Assembly (NCBI GenBank): GCA_036172665.1
Contig: CM069872.1
Location: 24,618,001 to 24,682,000, forward strand
Source: Prosopocoilus inquinatus
Lineage: Eukaryota > Arthropoda > Insecta > Coleoptera > Lucanidae
DNA length: 64,000 nt
Direction of reading: 5' to 3'
In this document: positions 1 to 10,040 of the stretch, one piece after another
Layout of the letters: each line of letters starts with the position of its first letter
Numbering within the stretch: position 1 is the stretch's first letter
The notes under the pieces: model-generated
What the model saw: only the letters and a program-made list of their open reading frames with translations
The model's database searches: none
What the model was told of the DNA's origin: nothing
Translations under genes and position numbers: made by a program

Positions 1-500
1 TTAAATTGCTATCAACGTACAAACCCAAAAATTTTGTGACGTTTTTTAATTAAAGTATTTCCTGATTTATTTTAACTAATTTTGGACATTGCATGGATGC
101 CTGTTCTTTGATTTGAAAAAAGAACCACACTCGTTTTGTTAATGTTAACGAACATTCTGTTAATGTTAAACCAATTTTGAATTTTTCCAAAAAAAAGATT
201 ACACTTATTTAAAAGTTCGGGGAATAAGTTTGAAAATACAAGTAGATTTGTGTCATCTGCATAATTCGTCAATTTCATATCAGAATCACTAATAGTGTCT
301 GAGAGATCGTTTAAATAAATCAGAAAGAATAAAGGGCCTGCTATCTCTGCCCTGAGGTACACCAGTTTTAATTAAACGTGTTTCAGAATTATAAGTAAAG
401 CCTTCACAGGTAATAGAGACCATTTGTTTTCTGTCAGTTAAATAAGGCTTAATCCAATTTAGGGCAGGGCCCCTTATTCCATACCTCTCCACCTTTTGAA
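1..500 (-). pseudogene. Non-LTR retrotransposon reverse transcriptase fragment
   Basis: Minus-strand reading gives the palm and thumb of a LINE-type reverse transcriptase. The GVPQG box lies near 360, FLIYLNDL near 320, the catalytic YADDT motif near 260, an NINKT block near 130 and a KFLGLYVDSNL-like thumb motif runs to the window edge. The frame changes near position 355 (GVPQGR and GPLFF are in different frames) and again below 70, so the gene is dead. The downstream part lies outside the window. Clade looks jockey/CR1-like, but I cannot fix it from this piece. Confidence 0.85.
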
Positions 501-589
501 AAAAGATATCATGATTTAAATTATTAACGTATTTGGATGTACTGGAACATACAAATTATGTCTTCTTCTGAAGAAAGAGATTCCTACGG

Positions 590-1035
590 TTGATCCTCGG
601 ATTCAGATTATACCAAGACCGAAAGTTTACAAAAAGAAGTACTAACTCATTTTTGATTTGCGATGATGTAGATTTTAAGATGTGTTACAGATTTTTAAAA
701 GAAGTGGTGCAAGAAATGCTGGATATTCTTGAAATCAATACATTCGAGCAGTGTTTCTCAGCCTTTTGTAGAGCAAGGAATCCTAGAGCACTTATATTTT
801 TTTAAAGGACCTCCTTAGCATTAAAATATGAGATAATTAATGTTTCATCAAAATATCGACATTATGCTGTTTTTATATGACATATTTTTTTGTGGTGTAA
901 TTTCGTTTTCATTTGCGGAGGAACCCAAACACCTCTTTGCGGAACCCAGGTTAAGAAACACTGCATTAGAGCATAAAACAAATAGATATTTTCTAATGTC
1001 AGCAGTTGTTACGTTTCAAAACATGGCATCGATGC
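590..1035 (+). pseudogene. PIF/Harbinger-type transposase N-terminal remnant
   Basis: The reading contains DDVDFKMCYRFLKEVV and MLDILE, resembling the helical N-terminal region of HARBI1-like transposases (an acidic-aromatic segment followed by a 'RFRLSK' type helix). The frame is interrupted at 749 by a small hAT MITE. When the MITE and one target duplication are ignored, it continues in frame with FEHKTNRYF at about 972-1000, where Harbinger proteins typically have a 'TNRN' segment. No catalytic region is present. The similarity is short, so the family call is tentative. Confidence 0.38.
749..963. mobile_element. hAT-type MITE
   Basis: A 215-bp non-coding element begins CAGTGTTTCTCAGCC and ends with the inverse of CAGTGTTTCTTAACC, the classic hAT terminal inverted repeat. 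It is flanked by an 8-bp target duplication with one mismatch (CATTCGAG at 741-748, CATTAGAG at 964-971). Both the TIR and the duplication length fit hAT. It splits the Harbinger remnant. Confidence 0.8.
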
Positions 1036-1879
1036 TTTTCCCTAGAGTCTCGAGTTCATCTGGCAACACTGTGTGCCGCTGCTTCTCCGCATTTTCCTGA
1101 CCAAATATGGTCACGAGTAATTTCATTGGCTATCGAGGCATTAAAGCCGTATTTGACCTTTTAAACTGATTGGCTGGTATTTTTAGCTCGCCGATGCCTT
1201 CCGTTTTGCCTGTTTCACTTGTTGGTTTGCTTTCGCCGGCTAAAGGTGTTTTGTTTGTGCTGTGAATATAACGTAGCTTTTGCTGGAATTTAGCAGAAAA
1301 GCTTATCTATGGTTGTACCGGAATCTTCTCTCACACCACCAGCGAGTTTTGGGGTATTTTAAAGCCTCATCCGAAGCCTGAGCTGTTTGTAAAATCAGGT
1401 AAATTTAGGAATCGCATTTGGCCATTATGGACGCTAACGGCTTTCTTTATTTTTTTTGCAGGCTTTTACTTTTACCGTTTACGTTTACCGTCGATTCCAT
1501 TCTACTTGCGACTTTTGGAGTCACTTTCAGACTGAGTTGCAATTGCAGCTGCAGTTTCAATACCGTTTCCTCCGTACGTATCAAGTTTTCAACTGAGACG
1601 GACTTGCCATCTCCTGGGCTGACGTCGAAACTCTCCCGGCCACAAATCATTGTTCACCAGGTGTCACTGCACCACCAACGTCGCCATCGGGGGAATAAAC
1701 TGAACATAACCTGACAACTTTGACGTTCGATTTCGTGAGTTAACCTTGTTCTCAAATTTTACTCAACGATTTTGATATCGCGTTTCGATGATTGCATGCC
1801 CTTTATGGAGAGCGAATTTCGGCTGAATCCGTAGTTGTACGACCGGCTTAAAGTAGCAGTATCTATAACGTAAGTGTTG
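1036..1879. other. No recognisable feature
   Basis: About 840 bp. Short open frames on both strands (for example 1418-1714) carry no motif I recognise and look like chance ORFs. Nothing else seen. Confidence 0.5.
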
Positions 1880-1925
1880 TTTAGAAAAATTTTGTGCAAA
1901 TCGTTTTTGATTGCAGTGAGAACCT

Positions 1926-1988
1926 CGAGCAGCCTCCGGACAGCTGTTTCAGCCCTGCTTGGGGCTTCTTCAGCAGAAACGTAGCTCG
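1926..1988 (-). ncRNA. Type I hammerhead ribozyme, array A unit 1
   Basis: 63 nt. Reading the minus strand: distal stem I CGAGC, loop UAC, proximal stem I GUUUCUG, core CUGAAGA, stem II AGCCC with loop CAAGCA and GGGCU, core GAAA, minimal stem III CAGCUG, cleavage triplet GUC. The 3' stem I strand here is CGGAGGC, so one A-U pair becomes a G-U wobble. All core bases are intact. Confidence 0.88.
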
Positions 1989-2237
1989 ACATTCCCACTG
2001 CAGACCAAAAACGACTTGCCCAATTTATTCGCAAATGCGATGTAAGAATGATGAACATATAAAATAGCGACATCTTACTATCGCCTTTTGACCTAACATT
2101 GCAGTAGGATAGACAAATTGAAGCGGGATTTGCTCCTAATGAGTCCCTCATGCAAGGCGGCCATGCTTGCTGTCAAAGCATAATGAAAGATTTTAGAAAA
2201 ATTTTGTGCAAATCGTTTTTGATTGCAGTGAGAACCT

Positions 2238-2300
2238 CGAGCAGCCTCTGGACAGCTGTTTCAGCCCTGCTTGGGGCTTCTTCAGCAGAAACGTAGCTCG
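2238..2300 (-). ncRNA. Type I hammerhead ribozyme, array A unit 2
   Basis: Consensus copy: every core base and all stem I, II and III pairs are present. Cleavage is predicted 3' of GUC on the minus strand, next to CAGAGGC. Exactly 312 nt from units 1 and 3. Confidence 0.9.
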
Positions 2301-2549
2301 ACATTCCCACTGCAGACCAAAAACGACTTGCCCAATTTATTCGCAAATGCGATGTAAGAATGATGAACATATAAAATAGCGACATCTTACTATCGCTTTT
2401 TGACCTAACATTGCAGTAGGATAGACTAATTGAACCGGGATTTGCTCCTAATGAGTCCCCCATGCAAGGCGGCCATGCTTGCTGTCAAAGCATAATGAAA
2501 GATTTTAGAAAAATTTTGTGCAAATCGTTTTTGATTGCAGTGAGAACCT

Positions 2550-2612
2550 CAAGCAGCCTCTGGACAGCTGTTTCAGCCCTGCTTGGTGCTTCTTCAGCAG
2601 AAACGTAGCTCG
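2550..2612 (-). ncRNA. Hammerhead ribozyme with weakened stem II, array A unit 3
   Basis: The core is intact. The distal stem I strand is GCUUG instead of GCUCG, giving a G-U wobble. Stem II reads AGCAC against GGGCU, so one pair is replaced by an A-G mismatch. Probably weaker than its neighbours. Confidence 0.8.
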
Positions 2613-2861
2613 ACATTCCCACTGCAGACCAAAAACGACTTGCCCAATTTATTCGCAAATGCGATGTAAGAATGATGAACATATAAAATAGCGACATCTT
2701 ACTATCGCTTTTTGACCTAACGTTGCAGTAGGATAGACAAATTGAAGCGGGATTTGCTCCTAATGAGTCCCCCATGCAAGGCGGCCATGCTTGCTGTCAA
2801 AGCATAATGAAAGATTTTAGAAAAATTTTGTGCAAATCGTTTTTGATTGCAGTGAGAACCT

Positions 2862-2924
2862 CGAGCAGCCTCTGGACAGCTGTTTCAGCCCTGCTTGGGG
2901 CTTCTTCAGCAGAAACGTAGCTCG
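2862..2924 (-). ncRNA. Type I hammerhead ribozyme, array A unit 4
   Basis: Consensus copy with intact core, 5-bp stem II and two-part stem I. The array ends about 50 nt beyond it. Confidence 0.9.
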
Positions 2925-2976
2925 ACATTCCCACTGCAGACCAAAAACGACTTGCCCAATTTATTCGCAAATGCGA

Positions 2977-4037
2977 CGAATATTAGAGAGAGAGAAAACT
3001 AGCCTCGATCAGCTGGGTTAGGGCAAAACGTCAAAATTAGTTTGACAATGTCAAAACGTGGAAACATTCGTTGTCTGTGCGTTTAGTCTGTTAGTTTTCA
3101 AATTGGATTTTGTGGGGTCGTTTTCTCGATTTTAAGTTTATTTTATTTATTTGAAGTGACTTATCAAGTTTTTGTTTATTATTCAATTAAATTCAACATC
3201 CATTAATTTCGCTTCTAGTTTTCACGGGATGTTTTAAATAATTTTGAATGTCATTTTATTAGATTTTTAGTTTTATGTAAGTGACTATTTTATTCTAAAA
3301 AGATAAACAGGTTTCTTAAATATCTTTTATTATCATATTTCAATAATCGCGTTAATAAAATGTAAAATACCTACTTGTTTCGCTGATGATTGCATAAATA
3401 TGCGACAAAAAGATGTAAATGTATCCATCCACAGAGAGGGTAGACGCATTTTAAAATTACTTAAAATATTGAATATATTTCGTATTACACGCATGTGCAA
3501 ATTGTAAAAATAGATTCGATAGTCTAATTTAAAATTGGAATATGAACTACAAATTACGAAGTTCATTAATTTTTGACAATTCGCCATTCAACCACTTACT
3601 CGCCATGGCAACGGTGTTTGCAAACGCATTAAGCAATGTCGGGTCAAAAAGCGATAGTAAGATGCCGCTATTTTATCTGTGCATTAAGCTTAGTTGATAC
3701 CACGTGGTATCGGCCATTTCTGATCTTTGTTACCCTTAGGGGATGCTCATATTATCTTTCTCTCTCTAATGTTAAAGCCGATGCAGTCCTATTCAAAATG
3801 ACACTAGACTCCATCTAATCTTATTACATCATTGGTCATAACTTATGTTTAACCTAGTCTGAATATTTCCACCGTTTTTGATATGAATTTGTGTAAATGC
3901 TTTTAGTGCATTTCGTGTTTAGTTTGTTTTCATTCAAATTCGTAAAATTTGTATCGGGTTCCGCTGCACGAACAAAATTTGACTCCCACTTACTGCACCG
4001 AAAAACTGTCAACGTGCCCGGACACAGGTAAAAATAT
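2977..4037. other. Gene-free DNA apart from a 46-bp insertion
   Basis: AT-rich sequence between array A and Gypsy G1. Apart from the 46-bp hammerhead-repeat fragment at 3635-3680 I recognise nothing. The open frames at 3333-3587 and 3636-3818 have no motif. Confidence 0.5.
3635..3680 (+). mobile_element. 46-bp 5'-truncated insertion of the hammerhead repeat
   Basis: Only the 3'-terminal 46 bp of the repeat is present. It includes the small hairpin AGCGA/CGCT and the terminus TATTTTATCTGT. It is flanked by perfect 9-bp duplications GCATTAAGC at 3626-3634 and 3681-3689. A clean target duplication around so short a piece indicates insertion by 3'-end-primed copying with early termination. The ribozyme itself is not included. 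Confidence 0.85.
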
Positions 4038-4387
4038 TGTTACGTTTCTAGGGTTTAAATTTATTTATTTAAACGAATAAAAAACACTCGGTAAAAACTT
4101 AACCGTAATTTAATACTGCTTACGAACTAATTTATTTTTACAATTTATTTACACACTAAAATCTAACTTCGACGATCGCTGTTAGACTCCTGAGTCCATC
4201 CCGGGCGATTTTATATCCTTTGCTGCCCTCTCGAATTTTCTAACGCTGGAAGATTCGAGTTTGTTCCATCGCCGGAAAAGTCTAGTCTGTTCGATGTAGA
4301 CCCCGGTGGCGTGGCAGCCAATGACGCATAACGAACCGACTTCTTGACGCCTTGAGCTTGACGTAATAAGCCGGGTGGTGCGCCACA
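4038..4387 (-). repeat. 3' LTR of Gypsy G1
   Basis: 350 bp, TGTGGCGCGCC-type start and TAACA end on the minus strand, preceded by a purine-rich polypurine tract (AAGAAGGGGGCAG) just inside it. Same family as the G2 LTRs and the three solo LTRs. Confidence 0.93.
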
Positions 4388-4389
4388 CT

Positions 4390-4975
4390 GCCCCCTTCTT
4401 AAAAACGTTTCGTCTCGAAATGTTCCTGGCGATAGTCTTGAAGGAGGGTGTCGGAATCTACAAGCTGGCCCATTCTTGCAACTTCCCGTCTGGAAGAAGT
4501 AGCAGTCTACGGTTTTGCTGTTGCTGACTGTTGCCTGTGGGTGGTGGCTGCAGACTAGGATTTCAATTCCCGTTCTGTGGAAGATGACTTCCAGCATGCT
4601 TCGAATTACTCTCCAGTCTAGTCCGTCCAATCCGCAGCCCAATTTGGGGATGGCTAACTTCATCTGATGGTTCTCTATTAGCTGTCTCCTCAGGCTATAT
4701 AGGGCTCCCCGCATACTTTGATAGTCAGGTTTACCGCTTGATGTCCTCTTAGTGACTAAATAATGCACGTGGCGCCTCCGATCTGCCGTCGAATCAATGA
4801 TCTGCAAGCTCTTGCCTACCACGGGATGCTGTCTTCGTAGCTCCTCGATTTGGCCAAATTTCTTCCTAAACACCTGAGCGATTCCTTTGGACATTTTCAG
4901 GTCTTCTGCTACTCAGTGGGCCAGACTGTACTCCAGTGGCACTTTAAAGAGATCTTGTTGCTTCTCCGTGGTCAC
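4390..4975 (-). pseudogene. G1 pol C-terminal extension: OARD1/TARG1-like macrodomain plus CCCH zinc finger
   Basis: After the integrase tail the frame continues into a macrodomain of the small ADP-ribosyl-hydrolase class. Visible are YSLAH..VAED at the start, MSKGIAQVFRKKFG (the glycine-rich ADP-ribose loop), HYLVTK with the lysine that is catalytic in that class, and KLGCGLDGLDW with the paired catalytic aspartate. A C-x7-C-x5-C-x3-H zinc finger follows (CYFFQTGSC...CRFRH). A TGA at 4913-4915 replaces a Cys codon present in G2, so this copy is broken. Family function (removing ADP-ribose from carboxylates) is established for cellular relatives; what it does for the retroelement is unknown. 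Confidence 0.85.
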
Positions 4976-5514
4976 TCCAAACCGTGCCTTACTTCCTTCG
5001 GCGTGGTGAGACATGAAGGTTTCGAAGTTCACTTCGGAAACTTGCGCCCTTTGTACTGTCCCTTCATCTGCTTCTCCATGGTAAGGGGCTATCCGGTTGA
5101 AGTGGATTACTTTGGGTTTGCCATGGGGGACCTTCTTGATGCGGTAAACGACGTCGTTGATCCGTTTCATCACTTTGTAAGGACCTTCCCAAGAGGTCTG
5201 CAATTTTGGGGAAAGGCCTCGACGTCTTTAGGGGTTATAAAGCCAGACCAATGCTCCAGGTTGGTATCCCCCGTGTTGAGCGTTGATGTCATAGTGCTCC
5301 TTCATCCGATCGCTGGCCGTCTGTATATTGTGACGCACTTGGTTGTGGATGTCATCCATTTTCCTGCGTAATTTGCTCACGTAATCTTCGTCGGCAGAGA
5401 CTTCGCCAGGCTTCACACCAAACTTCAGGTCGCAGGGCAGTCTCGGCTCTCGCCCGAATACCACTTTCGCGGGAGTCTCCCCTGTTGTCTCATGAACAGA
5501 TGAGCGGTATGCCA
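4976..5514 (-). pseudogene. G1 integrase C-terminal half
   Basis: Contains the end of the catalytic core (MAYRSSVHETTGETPAKVVFGR, with the GxTPxxxxxGR signature), a helical linker, and the SH3-like GALVWLYNP / WEGPYKVMKRINDVVYRI region ending at HFNRIAPYHG. It is separated from the rest of the core by the Harbinger insertion. Reading frame changes near 5228. The segment joins directly onto the macrodomain extension. Confidence 0.88.
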
Positions 5515-5701
5515 TTATGCCGGCAGTACACGCTCGCCGAGGCGACCCGAGCGCGAGACATCTCGAGGCGAGACGCCCCGAGTATCGAGATCCGAGAGCA
5601 CCATGTACATTCTCACGAATGCTCGCGAATAAACCTTGCATCGGTTTTCTTGTGCATTCGTGTAGCCTCGCGCGAGACATTTTCGAGCCCACTAAGTAGT
5701 G

Positions 5702-8315
5702 ATGAAGATAAAAAACGTGGTAATTTGTGCGACTGCAGCATATGCTGCTTATTGTTACTATAAATATTTACACCTTATTTCGATTTCAAAAATCCAGAAG
5801 CCTTGGAAAAAAAGAAGATGGTGGGTGAAAACAATCAATCGAAATAGAACAAGGTATGTATCGTGCGTTAAAAAAATGGTCAAGTAAATTGTATTACGTT
5901 ATTGTTGTTAGAAACGTATTGTTACGTTTCTAGGGTTTATGTTTATTTATTTAAACGAATAAAACACTCGATAAAAACTTAACCGTAATTTAATAAAGCT
6001 TAAAAACTAATTTATTTGTAACAATTTATTTTCACACTAAAATCTAACTTCGACGTTCGCTGTTAGAATTCGACTGCCTGGTGAGTCAACTTTGGCCCAT
6101 TTTATATCCTTTGCGGCCGTGTCGAATCCTCCACGCTGGAGAAGTCTAGTCTGTTCGATGTAGGCCCCGGTGGCGTGACGGCCGATGACGCATAACAGCG
6201 AACCGACTTCTTGACGCCTTGAGCTAAGCCGGGAGGCGCGCCACAGTATTATACAATTATATGGGTTCAAAACAAATCCATGGATATCTAGACCGTTTTT
6301 TTTATTGAACGCTTGTTACTTTTAACAACATTGCAGTTTAATTTGAATTTTTTAATACTCTTTTAATATCTTTAATTTGGATTTTGATTTTTATACAGGG
6401 AACACATGGACACTCAGTTGAGTGAATTGCTGATGGAACCTAGTGGTGAATTTGAAAATTTTACTCGGATGTCTTTGGCGGATTTTGAGTATCTTTTAAA
6501 TAAAATCTCACCAATGATTTCCAAAAGAGATACTTCAATGAGACAAGCAATCACTCCTAAAATACGTCTTGCAATTACTTTGAGATATTTAGCTACAGGA
6601 GACAGTTACAAGAGTCTACATTATTTATTTAAAGTTTCCAGCGAAATAATATCCGGAGGTCTGTGCAACACTGAATCAAGTTTTGAAAGATGAAATTAAG
6701 GTAAATAGATAGGTAGTACTTAAATAATCATTACATACAAAAGTTTTATTATTATTATGCGTAACTTAAGATTTTTTTAACAAAAGCCGTTTACAATACT
6801 GTGTCGGTGTCTCCTGTAAAAGTCATTAATATTGCTTGGCTGATAGCTTCACAATTTTGTGTACGTTGACCCATTTCCATTTGAGCCTGAGTATTTTCTT
6901 CGTTGAACCCATGTGATGAAGCATAGGAGTAATTGGTGTTTGCAGACGTGGGTCGAGAAAATGATGAAGAACTTAGCGACGAATTCGACGGTTGTCCACT
7001 GGTGTAGGATGGCGTTGAAACAGAAACACGAGACCGATGCATTGTCTTGAGGACCATTCCATCAATATCATGCATTAGGAATACTCTTTCAAATTTTTTT
7101 ACTCTTTTCAAATATTTTTCGTAGTTTTTTTGCCAACATTTTGCCGTACAAGTCACATTCGTCTTCTTTCTCATCGTTTTTGGTCACAACATTCTTTAGT
7201 AGTGAAAATGCTTCCTTCATTTGATTTTCCGCTTCCCGCAACTCCGGAGGATTTTTGCGACGTCGAAGTGTTTGTTCAGAGCTCGTTGAGGGTGTTGTTT
7301 GTTGAGAGTTCGTCGAAGGTGTTGCATTTACAGCCTGGGTATCATCATTGATTTCTGATTGTTGAGACGTGGAGTCAAGGTTTTCAAAAGAAATCTGGAA
7401 AATAAAATAATTAATACTGACAATCATTTTTATTACTTACCAGCAATTTAAACAAAATAATAAACCAGAAGGTCAAGCAATAAAAAAAATATTTTGTCTT
7501 TTTTCTAGATGCCGTCAACTAAAGAGGAGTGGATCGAAATTGAAAAAGGATTTAGGAATAATTTTCCACATGCTATTGGTGCAATCGACGGAAAACACGT
7601 TGTAATCAAATGCCCTGATCACACCGGATCAGAATATTATAATTACAAAAGAACTTTCAGTATTTTTCTTCTAGCTTTAGTAGACAGTAACTATCGATTT
7701 ATTTTTGCCGATATTGGAAGCCAAGGAAGAATCAGTGACGGCGGCGTTCTTCGGAACAGTGTATTGTGGAAAAATATTTGTGAAAATAAGTTGAATTTCC
7801 CCCCCCCCCCCCCCCCGCCTTGCCCCTTGCCGGGATCAAACGTTGCTTTACCGTATGTTTTCTTGGGAGATGGTGCTTTTGCGCTAAACGAGAACTTAAT
7901 GAAGCCATATCCTGGCGATCATGGGTTAAATAGCCCAAAACGCATTTTCAATGAAACACTGTCAAGGTCTCGCGTATTATCTGAAAACACTTTTGGAATA
8001 TTAACTGCCAGATTTAGATTCTTCAAAAAGCCAATAGAATTGATGCCAGAGAAAGTGACGCTTTTGACAATGACCTGTGTACTTCTACACAATTTTCTTA
8101 TGAAAAGCTCAAGTTCACAAAACATTTATAACCCGCGGGGCACCGTTGATACATACGATGACAACGGCATTGTTATTGAAGGGGCTAGGAAACAAGAAGT
8201 ACTTCAAAATTGTGCAATTAAATCCACAACATATGTTGCTCGTCGGTCACCAAATAGCGCGATTATAATTAGAGAACATTTTACTAAGTATTTCATGCAT
8301 TTAAATAACATGTAA
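5702..8315 (+). pseudogene. Harbinger transposase (HARBI1-like DDE nuclease), three exons
   Basis: Exon 1, 5702-5853, ends in a GTATGT donor and encodes the N-terminal KKRRWWVKTINRNR segment typical of the family. Exon 2, 6399-6700, encodes the FENFTRMSLADFEYLL and RLAITLRYLATGDSY helical region. Exon 3, 7509-8315, holds the nuclease: first Asp in GAIDGKHV, second Asp in RISDGGVL, a LGDGAF block, and the Glu in SRSRVLSENTFGIL. Introns are 5854-6398 (now enlarged by the solo LTR) and 6701-7508 (containing an exon of the antisense MADF gene). Exon 2 shifts frame near 6645. A run of 19 C residues at 7799-7817 lies inside the nuclease domain and is slippage-prone. Otherwise the domain is of normal length. 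Confidence 0.9.
5920..6245 (-). repeat. Gypsy solo LTR inside the Harbinger intron
   Basis: 326 bp, minus orientation, same family as G1/G2. Perfect 4-bp duplication GTAT at 5916-5919 and 6246-6249. It lies within intron 1 of the Harbinger transposase, so it post-dates Harbinger insertion into G1. Confidence 0.93.
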
Positions 8316-8757
8316 TTAATAAATTTAGTAATGTTGTACTTAAATAAATAAAAATTCTGTAGAACAAATTTATAATAATAATAAAAATAATTATTCAAAT
8401 GAACGTGGGTACTTACCGTATCTTGGGTGTTTATGGTAGGCTGACAGTCATATATTTGACCAAGAAAACTTTCCATGAAGTCAAATGCAAACCATATAGG
8501 TTTGTATATGTCACATCCTCCTGCACCGCTTTTAATGGACGCCTTTTTCTTTCTTAAATGACCTCGGAAGGTGGCCATTAAAGAATCCTTTTTTTCTTCA
8601 GTTCTCCAACAGATTTTCCGGTATTTTCAGATATTCGTTGCCAAGCATCTGCTACTTTTTCCCTTCTTTTGTGATTTTGGTGAGAGGGATCCCATAAACA
8701 GGGTTCCCCATGATAAAATTCCAAAAATTGGAGAGCAAAATCGTTTGCCCACTCCAT
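6791..8757 (-). pseudogene. Harbinger accessory DNA-binding protein with MADF domain, antisense to the transposase
   Basis: Starts at the ATG at 8757 (MEWANDFALQFLEFYHG). A MADF domain follows, with EPCLWDPSHQNHKRREK, VADAWQRISENTG, SVGELKKK and then IKSGAG...IYKPIWFAFDFM. A one-base homopolymer slip near 8585 changes frame between SVGELKKK and MATFRGHLRKKK. The first exon ends at 8417 (GTAAGT donor). The intron spans transposase exon 3, and the second exon begins at 7394 after a CAG acceptor, joining in phase. The second exon is Ser/Thr-rich, then has a RRRKNPPELREAENQMKEAF helix and a BESS-like tail. A further frameshift lies near 7100. In Harbinger elements such a partner helps nuclear import and TIR binding of the transposase. 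Confidence 0.85.
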
Positions 8758-9026
8758 TAGAAACAAAAAAACGAAATTAAGCACTAAAAATTCAAGAAAC
8801 GAGCGTGTACTGGGAACGCGAGATCTCCCGAGAGTATCGTGTACATTCTCGCAGGACCCCCCACTTCACGGTCTCGCTTCCTTTGACTCGTCGTGCTGGA
8901 GACCGCTTCTAGACCGAGCGCTCCAAAGGCGAGGCGAGAGGGCTTTGAACAAGGCGAGAACACGAAGTATACGCTCGCGCTCGGCTGGTCTCGGGTCGCC
9001 TCGCCGAGCGTGTACTGCCGGCATTA

Positions 9027-10040
9027 GAAACAGGGGGATGTACGTGTCCCAGTCTCTCTGATGATCGGAAACGACCTTGGACAAATGTCGGTTGATGGTT
9101 CTATTGAATCTTTCCACCATTCCGTCCGACTGTGGGTGGAGTGCAGTTGTTCTAGCTTTTCGTACGCCGAGCAGAGTACACACGTTCTTGAACAAGGCCG
9201 ATTCAAAGTTCCTTCCTTGGTCTGAATGCAGTTCCATAGGTGCACCATACCGACTGATCCATTCCCTGACAAGGACTTCCGCAATAGTGACTGCCTCTTG
9301 GTTAGGTAGGGCGTAAGCTTCAACCCACTTGCTAAAGTAGTCCATTGCCACGACGATGTACTTGTTTCCACCATTCGTTTCTGGAAACGGACCGGCTACA
9401 TCGATGGCAACTCTCTCAAAACGACTTCCAACGTTGTACTTTTCATGGGGGCCTTGCCCCGCCTGTGGGGACCGTTACTGGCTGCGCAGACTGCACACTT
9501 TCTGCACCAATCCTTCACGTCTTCCTTGCAGTTCACCCAGTAAAATCTTTCGCGCACCTTCTCCATAGTCTTCTTAACTCCCAGATGCCCTCCCGATGTT
9601 CCATCGTGAAGTTCCCTCAGAACTTCTGGCACCCTATTCTTGGGGATCAGTAACTGTGTCTTCTGTTCCACGCCTTCCTGATTCTCTATGCTTCGTTTCA
9701 GAAGACCACGATCCAACACTATGGAGTCCCACTGCGCCCAGTATGATTTTACGGACGGTGCACATGGTGCTACCTCTTCCCAGGTAGGCCTCGCGTCCCT
9801 GCTTTTCCACTCTAGCACTAATTTCAAATCCGGATCGTTCTCCTGGTCTCTTCGCAGATCTTCGTCTTGCCATTTGTCGTCAACAATGGCTGTCCTCGCA
9901 GTCGTGGCTACTTTCTCGTCCAAACGACTACAGTGCTTACAGTCTTCGGCACAGGGTCTTCTCGACAAAGCATCGGCATTTCGATAGCTAGTTCCTGCCC
10001 GATGCTGAATTTCAAAATCGTACTCCTGAAGTACTTCTAT
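9027..10040 (-). pseudogene. G1 RNase H tail, integrase zinc-binding domain and catalytic core
   Basis: Begins at the RNase H/integrase boundary (HRAGTSYRNADALSR). It continues through the integrase HHCC zinc-binding domain (HDGTSGGH...CRKCAVC, about 9610-9480) and the catalytic core with first Asp, DYFSKWVEAY, LHSDQGRNFES and PQSDGMVERFNRT carrying the Glu. A 2-nt deletion near 9440 shifts the frame between zinc domain and core. The core ends abruptly at the Harbinger TTA site, 9026. Confidence 0.88.

Larger units (their letters stand above)
1880..2976 (-). repeat. Array A of the 312-bp hammerhead repeat (about 3.5 units)
   Basis: Tandem units with a 312-bp period, read in the minus orientation, with only a few substitutions between units. 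Homology starts at TTTAGAAAAATTTTG (1880) and stops within ATGCGA (2976); I see no target duplication. Each complete unit holds a hammerhead ribozyme on the minus strand. The 96-residue ORF repeated in each unit exists because 312 is divisible by three; I do not consider it a protein gene. Confidence 0.9.
5518..9023 (+). mobile_element. PIF/Harbinger DNA transposon, nearly complete
   Basis: 3506 bp with terminal inverted repeats beginning TGCCGGCAGTACACGCTCG and about 34 bp long. It is flanked by 3-bp TTA duplications (5515-5517, 9024-9026), the PIF/Harbinger hallmark. It carries the two expected genes in opposite orientation: a DDE transposase (plus) and a MADF-domain DNA-binding partner (minus). 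It sits in the integrase core of Gypsy G1, and a Gypsy solo LTR later landed in its first intron. Both genes have frameshifts. Confidence 0.95.

Noticed and set aside
2100..2180. CTAATGAGTCC in the unit as an alternative hammerhead core
   Set aside because: It resembles CUGAUGAG but has a wrong core base and no GAAA or stems at the right spacing; the true ribozyme lies elsewhere in the unit.
2173..2775. Repeated 96-residue ORFs (MGDSLGANP...) in every 312-bp unit, on either strand of the arrays
   Set aside because: They exist because the unit length is a multiple of three and the units are young. The region is explained by an RNA fold, the ORF lacks any domain, and it is closed by stops in each unit. 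I treat it as a by-product.
1880..2976. Tandem array as a CRISPR or simple satellite
   Set aside because: No spacers, the unit is 312 bp with sequence homogeneity, and target duplications around arrays C and D and the 46-bp piece show mobile insertion rather than a static satellite.
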